A DNA stretch of 64,000 nt, taken from assembly GCF_001552595.1 (NCBI RefSeq), contig NZ_BCRM01000022.1, positions 62,001 through 126,000 on the forward strand, read 5' to 3'. Below are positions 29,207 through 38,981 of this stretch, one piece after another. The notes under the pieces were generated by a model. The model saw nothing but the letters and a program-made list of their open reading frames with translations, was not told the origin of the DNA and made no database searches. This DNA comes from Rhodococcus erythropolis NBRC 15567 (GTDB taxonomy: Bacteria > Actinomycetota > Actinomycetes > Mycobacteriales > Mycobacteriaceae). Positions within the stretch are counted from its first letter, which is position 1. Every line of letters begins with the position of its first letter. The position numbers were made by a program, and so were the translations under genes.

Positions 29207-30036
29207 GACCAGACCCCCGTTCGAGCAGCCTCGGCGGCAAAAGTGGTGAAATCTCGAGCGGGTCGTTCCAGGACCTCTTCGACGACGCCGGTCACACTTT
29301 GATTTCGTCCGTCGAGAACCTCGGCAAACAAGTAAGTGAGCAACTCCACGACATCACTCGGGACGCCAACTTCTGCCATGCCGCCGGAAAACTGTTGCAG
29401 TCCAATTCTTTCGAATGACACCGCACGCCCCGACACCGCCGAAATCGCCTCAACGGCCTCCGCGAAGGTGAGCAACTCCGGACCCGTCACCTCGAGAACT
29501 CGGCCGAGGAGGTCGGTTCGAGTCAATGCGGCCACCGCCACGTCAGCTAGATCGTCGACGTCGATGAACGGCTCCCCCACCTCTCCGACCGGAAGTTCCA
29601 GGCGGCCTTCCCGAATCGGATCGAGTAGATACCCCTCACTGAAGTTCTGGGCAAACCAGCTGGCCCGCACCACAGCCCATTCCAGACCGGTGTCGGCCAG
29701 AACCTGCTCGGCTTTCTGCGCCGCCGGTTCACCGCGCCCGGACAGGAGCACCATGCGACGAACTCCTTCGCGGTACGCAAGCTCAGCGAGTTCCTCGATG
29801 TGGGTGCTCGATTCCGGCACTGCGAGGTCCGGCGCATACGTCACATATGCCACGTCGACGCCGGACACTGCAGGCTGCCACGTCGTCTGATCGTTCCAGT
29901 CGAAACGCGTCCCGGATGTTCTCGACGCGATTCTGGTACGGATTCCCACCGCCGTCAGCCTCTGCGCAACGCGCGCACCGGTCTTACCGGTACCACCGAT
30001 CACTACTGCCGATTGAATGTCGCTTGTTGTCGTCAT
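29203..30036 (-). CDS. NmrA-like NAD(P)-binding protein
   Basis: From ATG 30036 the 277-residue protein has a Rossmann motif [17 protein letters not shown] at about residues 11-27 and follows the atypical SDR (NmrA/quinone oxidoreductase 2) pattern, with [10 protein letters not shown] in place of the normal SDR Tyr-Lys pair. Members are redox sensors or quinone/azo reductases. It is divergent from the AraC regulator (80 bases between starts), which is the usual arrangement for such a pair. Confidence 0.86.
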   Translation of the reverse strand: MTTTSDIQSAVVIGGTGKTGARVAQRLTAVGIRTRIASRTSGTRFDWNDQTTWQPAVSGVDVAYVTYAPDLAVPESSTHIEELAELAYREGVRRMVLLSGRGEPAAQKAEQVLADTGLEWAVVRASWFAQNFSEGYLLDPIREGRLELPVGEVGEPFIDVDDLADVAVAALTRTDLLGRVLEVTGPELLTFAEAVEAISAVSGRAVSFERIGLQQFSGGMAEVGVPSDVVELLTYLFAEVLDGRNQSVTGVVEEVLERPARDFTTFAAEAARTGVWS

Positions 30037-30116
30037 GTACTCATTCGACCGCGGAGCGTCAATACGATCCATAGCCGAAGGTCGCAAAAACATACGTCAG
30101 CGTCTACCGTCGAAAC

Positions 30117-31076
30117 ATGGATGCATTGTCGATGATGCTGGCCGGGTCGCGGGCGGAGGGCGCTTTTCTGCTGCGCTCGCTGCTCGATCCACCGTGGTCA
30201 TTACGTATCGAGGACCACGCACCGATCACCGTGCTGGTTCTGGTTCGCGGCACCGCAGTTGTCGTGTCCGACACCGGACAGACAGAAGATCTCGAGGCCG
30301 GCGACATTGCACTCCTGCGCGGCCCCGATCCCTATACGGTCGCCGATCACCCGGACACCCCGGTCCACGTACTCATCGACGAGGCACAAAACTGCGCCGC
30401 GGTCGACGGATCGCCACTCGAGGACATGTCGGTTCTCGGCGTTCGCACCTGGGGCAACTCGACCAGTGGCCAGACCGTCATGCTCACGGGCACATACCGT
30501 TTGGACTCCTATGTCAGCCGTCAGATCCTTGACAGCCTGACACCCGTCGCGGTAGTCCGTCGCAGCATCGAAACCGCGCCGATGACAAAGCTTCTGGAAC
30601 AACAGATCGCCGCCGACGGACCAGGACAAGAAGTGTTGTTGGACAGGCTCCTGGACCTGGTCCTGATCTCGGCGGTCCGTACATGGTTCGCCGAGAACCA
30701 GAATCGATCACCGCGATGGATCAAGGCCTACGAGGATCCCGTCATCGGGCATGCCTTGCGGCTCATACACAATCGGCCGGAACATCCCTGGACGGTCGCG
30801 AGCCTGGCCCAGGAGTCCGGCAGCTCACGAGCGGCCTTCGCACGCCGGTTCACCGGTCTCATGGGGATCGGACCCGTCGGCTATCTGACCGAGTGGCGCT
30901 TGTCGGTGGCGGCGGATCTACTCGCAGACCCGGCACGAACGGTGTCCTCGATCGCGCGAGAAGTGGGCTACTCGAGCCCCTTTGCGCTCACGACGGCCTT
31001 CACCCGCCATCACGGAATGAGCCCGAAGATTTACCGCCAGACCCGCTGTGCGCCTTTATTAACCGCCCGCGGTTAA
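30117..31076 (+). CDS. AraC-family transcriptional regulator
   Basis: The 319-residue protein has an N-terminal cupin (AraC_binding_2-type, with LEAGDIALLRGPDPYTVADHP) and a C-terminal double HTH: WTVASLAQESGSSRAAFARRFTGLMGIGPVGYLTEWRL and VSSIAREVGYSSPFALTTAFTRHHGMSPKIYRQ. It probably controls the divergent NmrA-DUF1772 genes. The last nine residues (CAPLLTARG) are encoded by the left arm and loop of the palindrome at 31045-31090, so the natural C-terminus was probably changed when the element landed. Confidence 0.92.
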   Translation: MDALSMMLAGSRAEGAFLLRSLLDPPWSLRIEDHAPITVLVLVRGTAVVVSDTGQTEDLEAGDIALLRGPDPYTVADHPDTPVHVLIDEAQNCAAVDGSPLEDMSVLGVRTWGNSTSGQTVMLTGTYRLDSYVSRQILDSLTPVAVVRRSIETAPMTKLLEQQIAADGPGQEVLLDRLLDLVLISAVRTWFAENQNRSPRWIKAYEDPVIGHALRLIHNRPEHPWTVASLAQESGSSRAAFARRFTGLMGIGPVGYLTEWRLSVAADLLADPARTVSSIAREVGYSSPFALTTAFTRHHGMSPKIYRQTRCAPLLTARG

Positions 31077-31090
31077 TAAAGGCGCACAGC
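31045..31090. repeat. Long perfect palindrome, copy 2 (bidirectional terminator)
   Basis: Two 21-base arms (31045-31065 and 31070-31090) are exact reverse complements with loop CCCG. The arms are the same as the inner 21 bases of the copy at 5906-5955, and the loop is that copy's loop inverted, so the whole unit is in the other orientation. It lies at the end of the AraC gene and seven bases after the end of the convergent rhodanese gene. Confidence 0.9.
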
Positions 31091-31097
31091 AAATACC

Positions 31098-31520
31098 TCA
31101 ATGAGCCGAAACCGCCGCCAACTCGCGGGAGCAATGACGCACTCCGCTGAGCGCACCGAGCAGTCCGGCGGCCTTGATCGCCTGGTACCCGCCCACGAGA
31201 TCGGTGGCCTTGTGCAGACCCAACTGCTGCAACGACGCTGCGGCCAGGCTCGAGGTGTAGCCCTCGGAGCAGACGATTACCCACTCGACGTCGTGGTCGG
31301 TGGCCAACGCGAGGTGTGCGCTGCTGGTGGGGTCGAGTCGCCACTCGAGAACGTTTCGCTCGATCGCGAGTGCACCGGGGAGGGTTCCCTCGATGGCGCG
31401 CTGCGCCTGCGGGCGAATGTCGACGAAGATCGCGCCGCGATGGAAGGCTTCGGTGAGCTGGAAGACGTACATACGATCGATCTGTGCGCGAGCGTCGTCG
31501 AGCATTTGGTCGATGGTCAT
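31098..31520 (-). CDS. Rhodanese-domain protein
   Basis: The 140-residue single rhodanese domain has FVDIRPQAQRAIEGTLPGALAIERNVLEWRL and the active-site loop VCSEGYTSSLAAASL with the persulfide-forming Cys (about residue 83). It starts inside the end of the cysteine dioxygenase gene (ATGA), so the two are translated together. It may take up sulfane sulfur or sulfite made from cysteine breakdown; that pairing is the main clue. Confidence 0.92.
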   Translation of the reverse strand: MTIDQMLDDARAQIDRMYVFQLTEAFHRGAIFVDIRPQAQRAIEGTLPGALAIERNVLEWRLDPTSSAHLALATDHDVEWVIVCSEGYTSSLAAASLQQLGLHKATDLVGGYQAIKAAGLLGALSGVRHCSRELAAVSAH

Positions 31521-32158
31521 TTGGTGCCCCCCTCGGGCAGGTCGGTCAGCTCGGTACGGGTGCGACGAAGAGTCCGGTGATCCGTCACTTCGTAGAAGGA
31601 CATTGCCGTCAGCGGCGGTGAGTAGGCGTGAACACTCAGAGTCGGTGCATCAGAGCTGATTTCGATCGGAGCACCAGGAACATCCGTCGAACGCACGACA
31701 TCGTGAACCCAGCCGAGCGGGAAAGAAGCCTGATCGCCGGCGTCGAGCTGGCGTTCCACCAGGGCGTCACCGGCCCAACGGAATTCGGTCAGAGAACCAC
31801 TGAGGACGGTCAATGCGCCGAACGAACCTGCGTGGTCGTGCAATTCGGTGTTGCGTTCGGGTACCCAGCTGATGAGCCACACATCGACGTCGTCGTCCGC
31901 ATGCAGGCGAGTGGACCAACGATCGAGCGTCGGGAAGGCGTCGGGAATGAGGTGGTCGAAACGGCCGTCGAGCACGCCGTTCGCTCCCTCGTCGGTCAGT
32001 CGCAGCAAATCGGCCGGGCGAAGGCGGGTAGGCAACGACGCACCACTCGGACGGCGTCCGGACGCCCCACGATTAGCGCTACGACCTGCGGAAACAGCAC
32101 GATCAGCAGCGAGAGTAGGGGTCAAAACAGAGAGATCTGCAGAATATGTGGATAGCAC
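31517..32158 (-). CDS. Cysteine dioxygenase-type cupin protein
   Basis: GTG 32158 with GGAG seven bases upstream gives 213 residues. The iron-binding motif is ERNTELHDHAGSFGALTVLSGSLTEF (HxH about residues 106-108) with a third His in GWVHDVV; the C-terminal SVHAYSPPLTAMSFYEV is typical of actinobacterial CDO. The enzyme oxidises cysteine to cysteine sulfinate with oxygen and iron(II). About 40 N-terminal residues, Arg/Ser-rich, precede the domain. The next gene is a rhodanese. Confidence 0.9.
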   Translation of the reverse strand: MLSTYSADLSVLTPTLAADRAVSAGRSANRGASGRRPSGASLPTRLRPADLLRLTDEGANGVLDGRFDHLIPDAFPTLDRWSTRLHADDDVDVWLISWVPERNTELHDHAGSFGALTVLSGSLTEFRWAGDALVERQLDAGDQASFPLGWVHDVVRSTDVPGAPIEISSDAPTLSVHAYSPPLTAMSFYEVTDHRTLRRTRTELTDLPEGGTK

Positions 32159-32296
32159 GAGCTAGCTCCAAGGAATGTGAATTGGTCAAGGCAGCGGTCA
32201 GCCTCGACAACACTCCTGAGCACCCATGCAGCGATTCACGAGCACCATTGTGGCATAACTTTTGCAATCGCGAAACTGCTGGAACGAAACCATCGA

Positions 32297-33112
32297 TCAG
32301 GCGACCGGTCGTCGACCGGATCCACGACGCGCCTGATTGCGCTCGAAGACCAACCTCAGCCCCTCGAGAGTGAGGTCCCGTTCGAGGTGGTCGATAGTGT
32401 CGGATTCGGGAATGATCAGCGGTGCGCTGTCCCCGGTTGCGATCACGGAGACGTCGTCACCACCGAACTCCGGCAGTTCGTCGCGTACGCGGTTGACCAA
32501 TCCGTCAACGAGGCCGGCAAAGCCGAATACCGCACCGGACTGCATGCATTCGACGGTGTTCTTGCCGACCACCGAACGCGGGCGCACCAATTCGACCTTG
32601 CGCAGCGCAGCGGACTGCGACGCCAAGGCATCGGTCGAGATCTCGAGTCCGGGCGCGATGCAGCCGCCCAGAAACTCACCCTTGGCGGAAACGACGTCGA
32701 CACAGGTCGACGTACCGAAGTCCACGACAATGCACGGACCCTCGTAAAGATGGTGAGCGGCAAGACTGTTGACGATCCGGTCGGCTCCCACCTCTTTGGG
32801 GTTGTCCACCAACAGTGGCACACCGGTGCGAATACCCGGTTCGACCACCACGTGGGGAACGTGACCCCAGTACCGCTCCAGCATCACGCGGATTTCACGC
32901 AAGACGGACGGCACTGTCGACAGCGCCGCAACGCCGGTGATCTCATCGACATGAGTACCCAACAGCCCACGGAAGGTCAACGCCAACTCGTCGGCAGTCA
33001 TCCGAGGGTCGGTTCGCATTCGCCAGTCCTGCAACAGCTTCGAATACTCACCAGTCCCGGAAAACAACCCCAGAACGATATTGGTGTTCCGCACGTCGAC
33101 CGTGAGCAGCAT
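32297..33112 (-). CDS. coaX: Type III pantothenate kinase
   Basis: The 271-residue ASKHA-fold kinase begins [17 protein letters not shown] (phosphate-binding loop), then has [19 protein letters not shown] and [30 protein letters not shown] with the second phosphate loop. It phosphorylates pantothenate, the first step of CoA synthesis. It is the last gene of the folE-to-coaX block, three bases after panD, so pantothenate production and use are on one transcript. Confidence 0.96.
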   Translation of the reverse strand: MLLTVDVRNTNIVLGLFSGTGEYSKLLQDWRMRTDPRMTADELALTFRGLLGTHVDEITGVAALSTVPSVLREIRVMLERYWGHVPHVVVEPGIRTGVPLLVDNPKEVGADRIVNSLAAHHLYEGPCIVVDFGTSTCVDVVSAKGEFLGGCIAPGLEISTDALASQSAALRKVELVRPRSVVGKNTVECMQSGAVFGFAGLVDGLVNRVRDELPEFGGDDVSVIATGDSAPLIIPESDTIDHLERDLTLEGLRLVFERNQARRGSGRRPVA

Positions 33113-33115
33113 GGA

Positions 33116-33562
33116 TTACACCAGGCTGGATTCGCGCGAGGCCTCGAGTGTCGACAGCATGCGCGGGGTGATCAGACCCGAACCCTCCGGCGCGTGAGCC
33201 GGGTCTGAGCCGAGTTCGATCTGCTTGTTGTCGGCATCGACGAAGACGACGCGCGGGGAGTATTCCTTGACTTCCTGCTCGTTCATCACGCCGTAGGCGA
33301 TGAGGATGACCAGATCGCCCGGCTTGACCAGATGCGCTGCCGCACCGTTGATTCCGATAACACCAGTTCCGCGCTCGCCGGCGATGACGTACGTCTCGAG
33401 ACGCGCACCGTTGTCGATGTCGACGATGCACACCTGTTCGCCTTCGAGGAGGTCTGCGGCGTCCATCAGATCCTGGTCGACGGTGACGGAGCCGACGTAA
33501 TGCAGGTCGGCGTGAGTCACGGTGGCGCGGTGGATCTTCGACTTCATCATTGTGCGAAACAT
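33116..33562 (-). CDS. panD: Aspartate 1-decarboxylase precursor
   Basis: The 148-residue proenzyme starts [27 protein letters not shown]. The self-cleavage site is Gly24-Ser25, where Ser25 becomes the pyruvoyl group. Tyr and Asn of the active site lie in [17 protein letters not shown]. The enzyme makes beta-alanine from aspartate for pantothenate. It lies between panC and coaX. Confidence 0.97.
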   Translation of the reverse strand: MFRTMMKSKIHRATVTHADLHYVGSVTVDQDLMDAADLLEGEQVCIVDIDNGARLETYVIAGERGTGVIGINGAAAHLVKPGDLVILIAYGVMNEQEVKEYSPRVVFVDADNKQIELGSDPAHAPEGSGLITPRMLSTLEASRESSLV

Positions 33563-33589
33563 ATCCAGGTCCTTACTCGTGAAAAGTGC

Positions 33590-34531
33590 TCAGTGAGACA
33601 GCAGGTCGTCGATGGCGTCGGCGGATGGGTCAGTGTCACGCTCGAGGAACCCGGTTCCCACCGCGACACCGACGTTGTCGATCAAACGGGTGGTTCCGAG
33701 CTTGGCGGCCACTAACAGTCGGCCGTCACCTCGCTCGGGCGCGGGGCCCAGATCGACGCCCCGAACCTCGAGGTAGTCGACCTCGATTTCCGGAACAGCT
33801 GCCAGAACAGCGCGTGCGGTTTCCAGAATTGCTTCCGCTCCCCCGGACGCCGCGTGTGCACCGGCGATCAGAGCAGCGGAAAGCGCGACCGCTGCAGCGC
33901 GCTGGCCCTCGTCGAGGTAGCGATTGCGAGAGGACAACGCGAGGCCGTCGAACTCGCGGACCGTCGGAACTCCGATGATCTGTACATCGAAGTTGAGATC
34001 CCACACCATCTGACGGATGAGTGTCAGCTGCTGGTAATCCTTCTCACCGAAGTAGGCGTGATTGGGTGCCGCGATCTGCAGCAGCTTCGCCACAACCGTC
34101 AACATTCCCGCGAAGTGAGTGGGGCGCGCTCCGCCTTCGAGTTCGCTACCCAACGGGCCCGGCACGATGGTGGTGCGCTGGCCCCGCGGGTACATCGTCT
34201 TGGCGCTCGGCGCGAACACCAATTCGACGCCCTCGGCGCGAAGCAGGTCGAGATCCGCATCGAGAGTGCGCGGGTACGCGTCCAGGTCTTCGCCCGCACC
34301 GAACTGGAGCGGGTTCACGAAGATGGAAACGATCACGACGGCGCCGGTGACCTTGGCCTGACGAACCAATTCGATGTGGCCGGCATGCAACGCACCCATC
34401 GTCGGAACGAGCGCCACCTGACGCCCGACACCTCGCAGTGCCCGCGAGACGCGCCGAAGCTTGTCCGGATCGTGGTGCACCGTCAGTTCGCCGCGCTTGT
34501 ATCCGCCCTGCAGATCACTCACGACGGTCAC
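33590..34531 (-). CDS. panC: Pantothenate synthetase
   Basis: The 313-residue enzyme has [19 protein letters not shown] (HxGH nucleotide-binding motif, about residues 44-62), [32 protein letters not shown] and the late [12 protein letters not shown]. It joins pantoate and beta-alanine with ATP. The start overlaps the DUF2520-type gene by 17 bases; GTG 34522 (VSDLQGG) is another possible start. Confidence 0.96.
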   Translation of the reverse strand: MTVVSDLQGGYKRGELTVHHDPDKLRRVSRALRGVGRQVALVPTMGALHAGHIELVRQAKVTGAVVIVSIFVNPLQFGAGEDLDAYPRTLDADLDLLRAEGVELVFAPSAKTMYPRGQRTTIVPGPLGSELEGGARPTHFAGMLTVVAKLLQIAAPNHAYFGEKDYQQLTLIRQMVWDLNFDVQIIGVPTVREFDGLALSSRNRYLDEGQRAAAVALSAALIAGAHAASGGAEAILETARAVLAAVPEIEVDYLEVRGVDLGPAPERGDGRLLVAAKLGTTRLIDNVGVAVGTGFLERDTDPSADAIDDLLSH

Positions 34532-35456
34532 CTCCCGTTTCAGTCAAGATGTCGAACAATTCGGTGGGGGCGCCCACCCGCTGGGCCGATCGCAAGGACA
34601 TCGCCCGATAGCCGGCAGCGAGCTCCGGATCCAGTTCTGTCAGTACGCGCAAATGTGTGTCGACGGCAGCAGCGTCGCCGCGTGCCACCGGACCGGTCAA
34701 CGCCGAGGGACCGCGTCGTAGCGCGTTGTCCAAGGCTGCCGACAGCAGCGGCTGCAGGACACGCTCGGCCACTCCACCCGGATCTCCGTCGACCAACTGT
34801 TGACCGAGCAGCTCGTCACCTTGCAACGACGCTCGCAGCGCCTCGACGGCGTCGACCACGAGCGTGACCAGGTGATTACTGCCGTGAGCCAGTGCGGCGT
34901 GGTAGAGCGCGCGGTTCTCCTCGCGCACTCGGACGGGCTCGCCGCCGATCTCGAGGACCAGTGACTGCGCGATCGCGTAACCGATGTCGTCGGCAGCAGT
35001 GATTCCGAAGCATGCCGACGACAGCCGTGCGGTGTCCTCGTCGTGACCGGTGAACGTCATCGCCGGATGGATAGCCAAGGGCAGCGCGCCGAGTTCGGTG
35101 AGCGGAGTCAGGATCGCGATGCCGTTGGCACCGGACGTGTGGGCGACGAGCGTGCCCGGCTTGACGGCTTGGGTGGCCGCGAGACCTCGCACAAGATCCG
35201 CAAGCTGGTCGTCAGGAACGGCAAGAATCAGCAGTTCGGAGCGAGCTGCGACGTCGGCAGCCGGAAGAATTTCGGTATCGGGAAGCCGCTTCACAGCGCG
35301 GGCGACCGAGGCACTAGAGACGGCGGAGCAAGCGCTCACAACATGACCGGCTCGCTCCAATGCGGCACCGACAGCTGTTCCGACCCGTCCTGCTGAGACA
35401 ATTCCTACCGTCAATCGCGCAGGTGCAGGCCCATTAGTGATCCCGAAGGAAGTCAC
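34515..35456 (-). CDS. Rossmann-fold/DUF2520 conserved protein (Rv3603c-like)
   Basis: The 313-residue protein has an N-terminal NADP-type Rossmann fold ([22 protein letters not shown], about residues 17-38) and a C-terminal helical DUF2520 domain with IHPAMTFTG at the junction and [18 protein letters not shown]. It resembles ketopantoate reductase-like dehydrogenases. Its constant place just before panC in actinobacteria suggests it could be a pantoate pathway reductase, but this is inference; no separate panE is seen here. Confidence 0.88.
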   Translation of the reverse strand: MTSFGITNGPAPARLTVGIVSAGRVGTAVGAALERAGHVVSACSAVSSASVARAVKRLPDTEILPAADVAARSELLILAVPDDQLADLVRGLAATQAVKPGTLVAHTSGANGIAILTPLTELGALPLAIHPAMTFTGHDEDTARLSSACFGITAADDIGYAIAQSLVLEIGGEPVRVREENRALYHAALAHGSNHLVTLVVDAVEALRASLQGDELLGQQLVDGDPGGVAERVLQPLLSAALDNALRRGPSALTGPVARGDAAAVDTHLRVLTELDPELAAGYRAMSLRSAQRVGAPTELFDILTETGGDRRE

Positions 35457-35566
35457 CGGATTCCTCTCGTTCGTTCCAGTCCCGCTCGGCGGGTACCAGA
35501 CGTTCTGCGTCCGAGGATATCCTTCGCCCGAACCGTCATGCCATGGCCGGGCGAGTGATCTGCGAC

Positions 35567-36691
35567 TCAGTCCTCTCGGCGACGACGTCGACCGGAGCCT
35601 TCGGACGGGTTGCTCGAACTCAGGTTCGCCATTATTTCGGCGACGGTCAATCCGTTGGAATGAGCACCGCTCGCGGCATCTTCCGGAGCGGCACGGCGAC
35701 GACGGCGAGGCTCTGCGTCAGGCTCCGCAGCGGGTTCAGCTTCCGCGACAATCTCGGGAACAACCTCGGGCGCCTCTTCGACGACAGCGTCTTCGATGAC
35801 GGCGTCTTCGATGTTCGGGGCCTGGGCGGGAGCCTTGACTTCAGGCTCGACCGGCGCTACCGGTTCCGGATCCTTCTCCACCGGAACGTCTTTCACCGTT
35901 CGTGTCGGCGAGGAACTCACAGTGGAACTCGCTGGGGAACTCTTCGGTGCCTGGTTCCCGCTCTGATTCTGTGGCTTCTGCGTCTCTTGTGGCTTCTGCG
36001 TCTCTTGTGGCTTCTGCGTCGGGATGACGCGCGGCGCCACGAAGCTGCTGTCACGCCACGACGTCTCCGCGAACACGACGGTCGTCTCAGCAGTCACCGG
36101 ATCGTCGTTGGGCGATGCCAAGCCGCCGACGTTCGGTGCCGGTTGGCTGGGTCCGTTCTGGCCGGCGCCGGGAACGTACAACCCCGACGGTGCCGGCTGG
36201 TACGCGCCGTACGAACTACCGCCAAGTTCCGGTACTCGCGTGGAATCGGTCTTGAGCGCGGTCTGTTCGGGCAGCAGTCCACCTTCGAACAGTGCTTCGA
36301 GGTTTCGGCGCAGCGCCACCAATTCGGCGCGCAGCCCGGCCAGTTCCTCAGCGTCCGCGGTCACCTCACGTCGCACGCGACCTTCGACGCTCAGTTCGTA
36401 CTCACGTCGAGCCGAAATTTCACGTTCGAGCTGCAGTTCGTACACGGTCTGCAGATCGGCAACCTTGGCTTTGTCCAGTGCCGACTCACGCCGATACTTG
36501 GTCATGGCGATAGCGCCGAGGGTGGCTGCCCACAGAGCGACGACCAGTCCCACCCGAAGAAGCTGAACGCTGTTGCTGAAGATCAGAAACAGCGAAGCAA
36601 TGACAGCAAGTGCCAGAAGAGCAGCAATGATCATCTGGCTCGCGCTGCGCTTGCTTCGGCGCGCAGACTTCGATCGACCAGAATTTGTCAT
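35567..36691 (-). CDS. DUF6779-type membrane protein with disordered C-terminus (Rv3604c-like)
   Basis: ATG 36691 gives 374 residues; GTG 36727 is also possible. Two membrane helices are near residues 20-63 with a short basic N-terminus. A coiled-coil region (about 70-150) follows, with many Glu/Arg heptads. From about 160 to the end it is low-complexity: Pro/Gln/Ser-rich, then Ala/Pro/Glu-rich with RRRRRAA, and a last helix GLTVAEIMANL. The function is unknown; a division or envelope scaffold role would fit. Confidence 0.8.
   Translation of the reverse strand: MTNSGRSKSARRSKRSASQMIIAALLALAVIASLFLIFSNSVQLLRVGLVVALWAATLGAIAMTKYRRESALDKAKVADLQTVYELQLEREISARREYELSVEGRVRREVTADAEELAGLRAELVALRRNLEALFEGGLLPEQTALKTDSTRVPELGGSSYGAYQPAPSGLYVPGAGQNGPSQPAPNVGGLASPNDDPVTAETTVVFAETSWRDSSFVAPRVIPTQKPQETQKPQETQKPQNQSGNQAPKSSPASSTVSSSPTRTVKDVPVEKDPEPVAPVEPEVKAPAQAPNIEDAVIEDAVVEEAPEVVPEIVAEAEPAAEPDAEPRRRRRAAPEDAASGAHSNGLTVAEIMANLSSSNPSEGSGRRRRRED
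35970..36020 (-). repeat. 18-bp coding repeats (QKPQET)
   Basis: Nearly three copies of an 18-base unit (plus strand TGTGGCTTCTGCGTCTCT) lie in frame and code for QKPQET repeats in the disordered part of the DUF6779-type protein. The number probably varies between strains. Confidence 0.8.
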
Positions 36692-36759
36692 GGTTGCCAG
36701 GGTACTTGCCGAGACCGGGGTCGCCACGTACCTCGGTGGGTGATTTGCCGACCAGGCTG

Positions 36760-37248
36760 TCAGTGCGCGGGCTCGTCAGGTGTATCTTCCGGCGTCTTGC
36801 AACAATGTTCGAGCCACAGAGCTGCCGCTACCAGCGCAATTGCGGCGCCCAACCCCACCCACGCGCCCGGCGTGTCGGAGGCTGCGGCCTGCAGAACCGA
36901 GCGCTGTGGGATGAGATACACCAGCACTCCGACCCAGACACCGACGGTAGCTGAACCGACCAAAGCGGATGCTTTGGCCAATGCCAGCGCTCGGGCGGCA
37001 GTGATGGGATGAAGCTGTCTGAGCCCGTCTCCGACCTGACGGTTCTTGACGCGTGAACGAATGACAAAAGCGAAGACGGCCTCGGCAACGGCCACGAAGT
37101 ACAGCGACGCTCCCGCATAAACGGGGATGGGCGGCATCGAACCGTAGAACACGCGAATCAGAATCCAGGTCGCCACAGCAGCAACCGCAGCCAGAACCGC
37201 GAGTTCACTGATCCGGGTCGGCTTCAAACCCTTGCCTTCTTCGGTCAC
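36760..37248 (-). CDS. DUF3180 membrane protein (Rv3605c-like)
   Basis: The 162-residue protein has four membrane helices, beginning after GLKPTRISELAVLAAVAA and including AARALALAKASALVGSATVGVWVGVLVYLI, the conserved DUF3180 segment. The function is unknown. It overlaps folK by four bases and is a constant part of the actinobacterial fol-pan block. Confidence 0.9.
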   Translation of the reverse strand: MTEEGKGLKPTRISELAVLAAVAAVATWILIRVFYGSMPPIPVYAGASLYFVAVAEAVFAFVIRSRVKNRQVGDGLRQLHPITAARALALAKASALVGSATVGVWVGVLVYLIPQRSVLQAAASDTPGAWVGLGAAIALVAAALWLEHCCKTPEDTPDEPAH

Positions 37249-37748
37249 CGCGCAAGCACCACATCGGTAGTGCGCACACCTTCACGCTCAGTGCGATCGA
37301 GGCCGTCGAGAATTTGTGCCACCGACAACTTCTGGCCGTCGACGATCAGCGTCGCGTCAGGCTCGACGTCCAGCCAGGGAACGAGCACGAATGCCCGTAG
37401 ATGCGCTCGCGGATGGGGAAGGGTGAGCACGGGATCGGAACTGACGACGCCTTCGCAGTCGACCACGTCCACGTCCAGGCTCCGGGGTCCCCAACGCTGT
37501 TCGCGCACCCGGTCTGCAGCTTCCTCGAGAGCTTGCGACCGGCGAAGCCACTCAGCGGCGTCGGCCTCGGGATCGTCGACCACCACCACCGCGTTGAAGA
37601 AATCCTGCTGCTCGACGCCACCCCACGGCGCCGTCGAGTAGACCGGTGAGACAGCAACGACGGCGCTGCCCAACCCGTCGACGACGGACTGCAGGTGAGC
37701 CACGCTGTCGCCGATGTTGGAACCGATCGACAGAACAGCGCGCGTCAT
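37245..37748 (-). CDS. folK: 2-amino-4-hydroxy-6-hydroxymethyldihydropteridine pyrophosphokinase
   Basis: The 167-residue enzyme has [21 protein letters not shown] at the N-terminus, [17 protein letters not shown] (metal-binding DxD, about 90-105) and [19 protein letters not shown]. It transfers pyrophosphate from ATP to the pterin in folate synthesis. It overlaps folB and DUF3180 by four bases each. Confidence 0.96.
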   Translation of the reverse strand: MTRAVLSIGSNIGDSVAHLQSVVDGLGSAVVAVSPVYSTAPWGGVEQQDFFNAVVVVDDPEADAAEWLRRSQALEEAADRVREQRWGPRSLDVDVVDCEGVVSSDPVLTLPHPRAHLRAFVLVPWLDVEPDATLIVDGQKLSVAQILDGLDRTEREGVRTTDVVLAR

Positions 37749-38110
37749 GCCGATCTGGTCCGATGTGCGACGACGGCGACGTCCGCAAAAACCAGCGGAA
37801 TCGGTGCCGACGGTTTGTGGACCACGACCTCGACGCTCTCGACTCGCGAATCTTTCATGACGTCGTCGGCGATCTCAGCGGCGACGGTCTCGATGAGATC
37901 GCGCGACGGGCCGGCGACGATGGCTGCGGCGGCTTCCGCCAACTCGCCGTAGTGCAGGGTATGGGTCAGATCGTCCGACGCCGCGGCGGGAGCCAAGTCC
38001 ATCCACACGGTGATGTCGATGAAGAAGTCCTGACCGTCACGCTTCTCGTGGTCGAACACTCCGTGATTACCGCGAACCTTCAGCCCGCGCAATTCGATTC
38101 GGTCCCCCAT
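37745..38110 (-). CDS. folB: Dihydroneopterin aldolase
   Basis: ATG 38110 gives 121 residues, the normal length. The N-terminal [25 protein letters not shown] holds the active-site Glu, and the later [16 protein letters not shown] and [12 protein letters not shown] (catalytic Lys) follow the family. It makes the pterin used by FolK. The start is one base after the folP stop. Confidence 0.96.
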   Translation of the reverse strand: MGDRIELRGLKVRGNHGVFDHEKRDGQDFFIDITVWMDLAPAAASDDLTHTLHYGELAEAAAAIVAGPSRDLIETVAAEIADDVMKDSRVESVEVVVHKPSAPIPLVFADVAVVAHRTRSA

Positions 38111-38111
38111 G

Positions 38112-38981
38112 TCAGGCCCTTTCTCGTCCACGGTTCCAGGCGTCGACCACGGCAATGGCGTCGAGCGAGGCTTGTGCGTCGTGCACCCGAACTCCCCAGG
38201 CACCCTCACGTGCTGCAAGGGCCGAGACCACGGCCGTCGCAGTCTCGCGGCCACCAGGCGGACGGGGATTGCCGTCGGGATCGCTGAGCAGAGACCCGAG
38301 GAACCGCTTTCGGGAAGCGCCGACCAGTACCGGGAATCCGGTCGCGTTGAACTCGGGTAGTGCACGCAACAGTGCCCAGTTGTGGTCGGCGTTCTTCGCG
38401 AACCCGAGGCCGGGGTCGAGGATGATCGACGACGAATCGACCCCTGCTTTCAACGCCAGATCGACCTGCGACAGCAGTTCGTCACGGACGTCGCGGACCA
38501 CGTCGTCGTAGTGATCGGCGCTGCCACGATGGACGTAGTCACCGGCCGAGCGCCAATGCATGAGGATCCAGGGCACTCCGGCGTCTGCCACAACGGATGC
38601 CATGTCGGGGTCTGCGCGACCACCCGACACGTCGTTGACGATGCCTGCGCCCGCTTCGATCGCGGCGGCGGCGACGGAAGCACGCATCGTGTCGACGCTG
38701 ACGCGAATTCCGGCTGCCACGAGTTCTTCGATCACCGGGGCAATACGATCCGCCTCGAGTTTCGGATCGACGCGGGTGGCTCCGGGGCGCGTCGACTCGC
38801 CGCCGACGTCGACGATGTCGACGCCTATGCGTTGCAGTTCGAGCCCGCGAGCGATCGCCGCGTCACGATCGAGAAATTGACCACCGTCGGAAAACGAATC
38901 GGCGGTGACGTTCAGAATCCCCATCACGACCATCCGGGCCGGATCGCTACCTGCAACGGGAGCCGCGGACATCTCGCTCAC
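38112..38981 (-). CDS. folP: Dihydropteroate synthase
   Basis: The 289-residue TIM barrel has [58 protein letters not shown] and [11 protein letters not shown] in the usual order, all pterin or pABA binding segments. It is the sulfonamide target enzyme. The GTG start overlaps the folE stop (GTGA); an ATG at 38972 is an alternative. Confidence 0.97.
   Translation of the reverse strand: MSEMSAAPVAGSDPARMVVMGILNVTADSFSDGGQFLDRDAAIARGLELQRIGVDIVDVGGESTRPGATRVDPKLEADRIAPVIEELVAAGIRVSVDTMRASVAAAAIEAGAGIVNDVSGGRADPDMASVVADAGVPWILMHWRSAGDYVHRGSADHYDDVVRDVRDELLSQVDLALKAGVDSSSIILDPGLGFAKNADHNWALLRALPEFNATGFPVLVGASRKRFLGSLLSDPDGNPRPPGGRETATAVVSALAAREGAWGVRVHDAQASLDAIAVVDAWNRGRERA

Noticed and set aside
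28692-29240. N-terminal extension of lysS
   Set aside because: It overlaps the DUF1772 gene out of frame, is Arg-rich, and GTG 28691 gives the usual LysS length.
35970-36020. CRISPR-like short repeats
   Set aside because: Units are contiguous, 18 bp, in frame with no spacers, and code for QKPQET.
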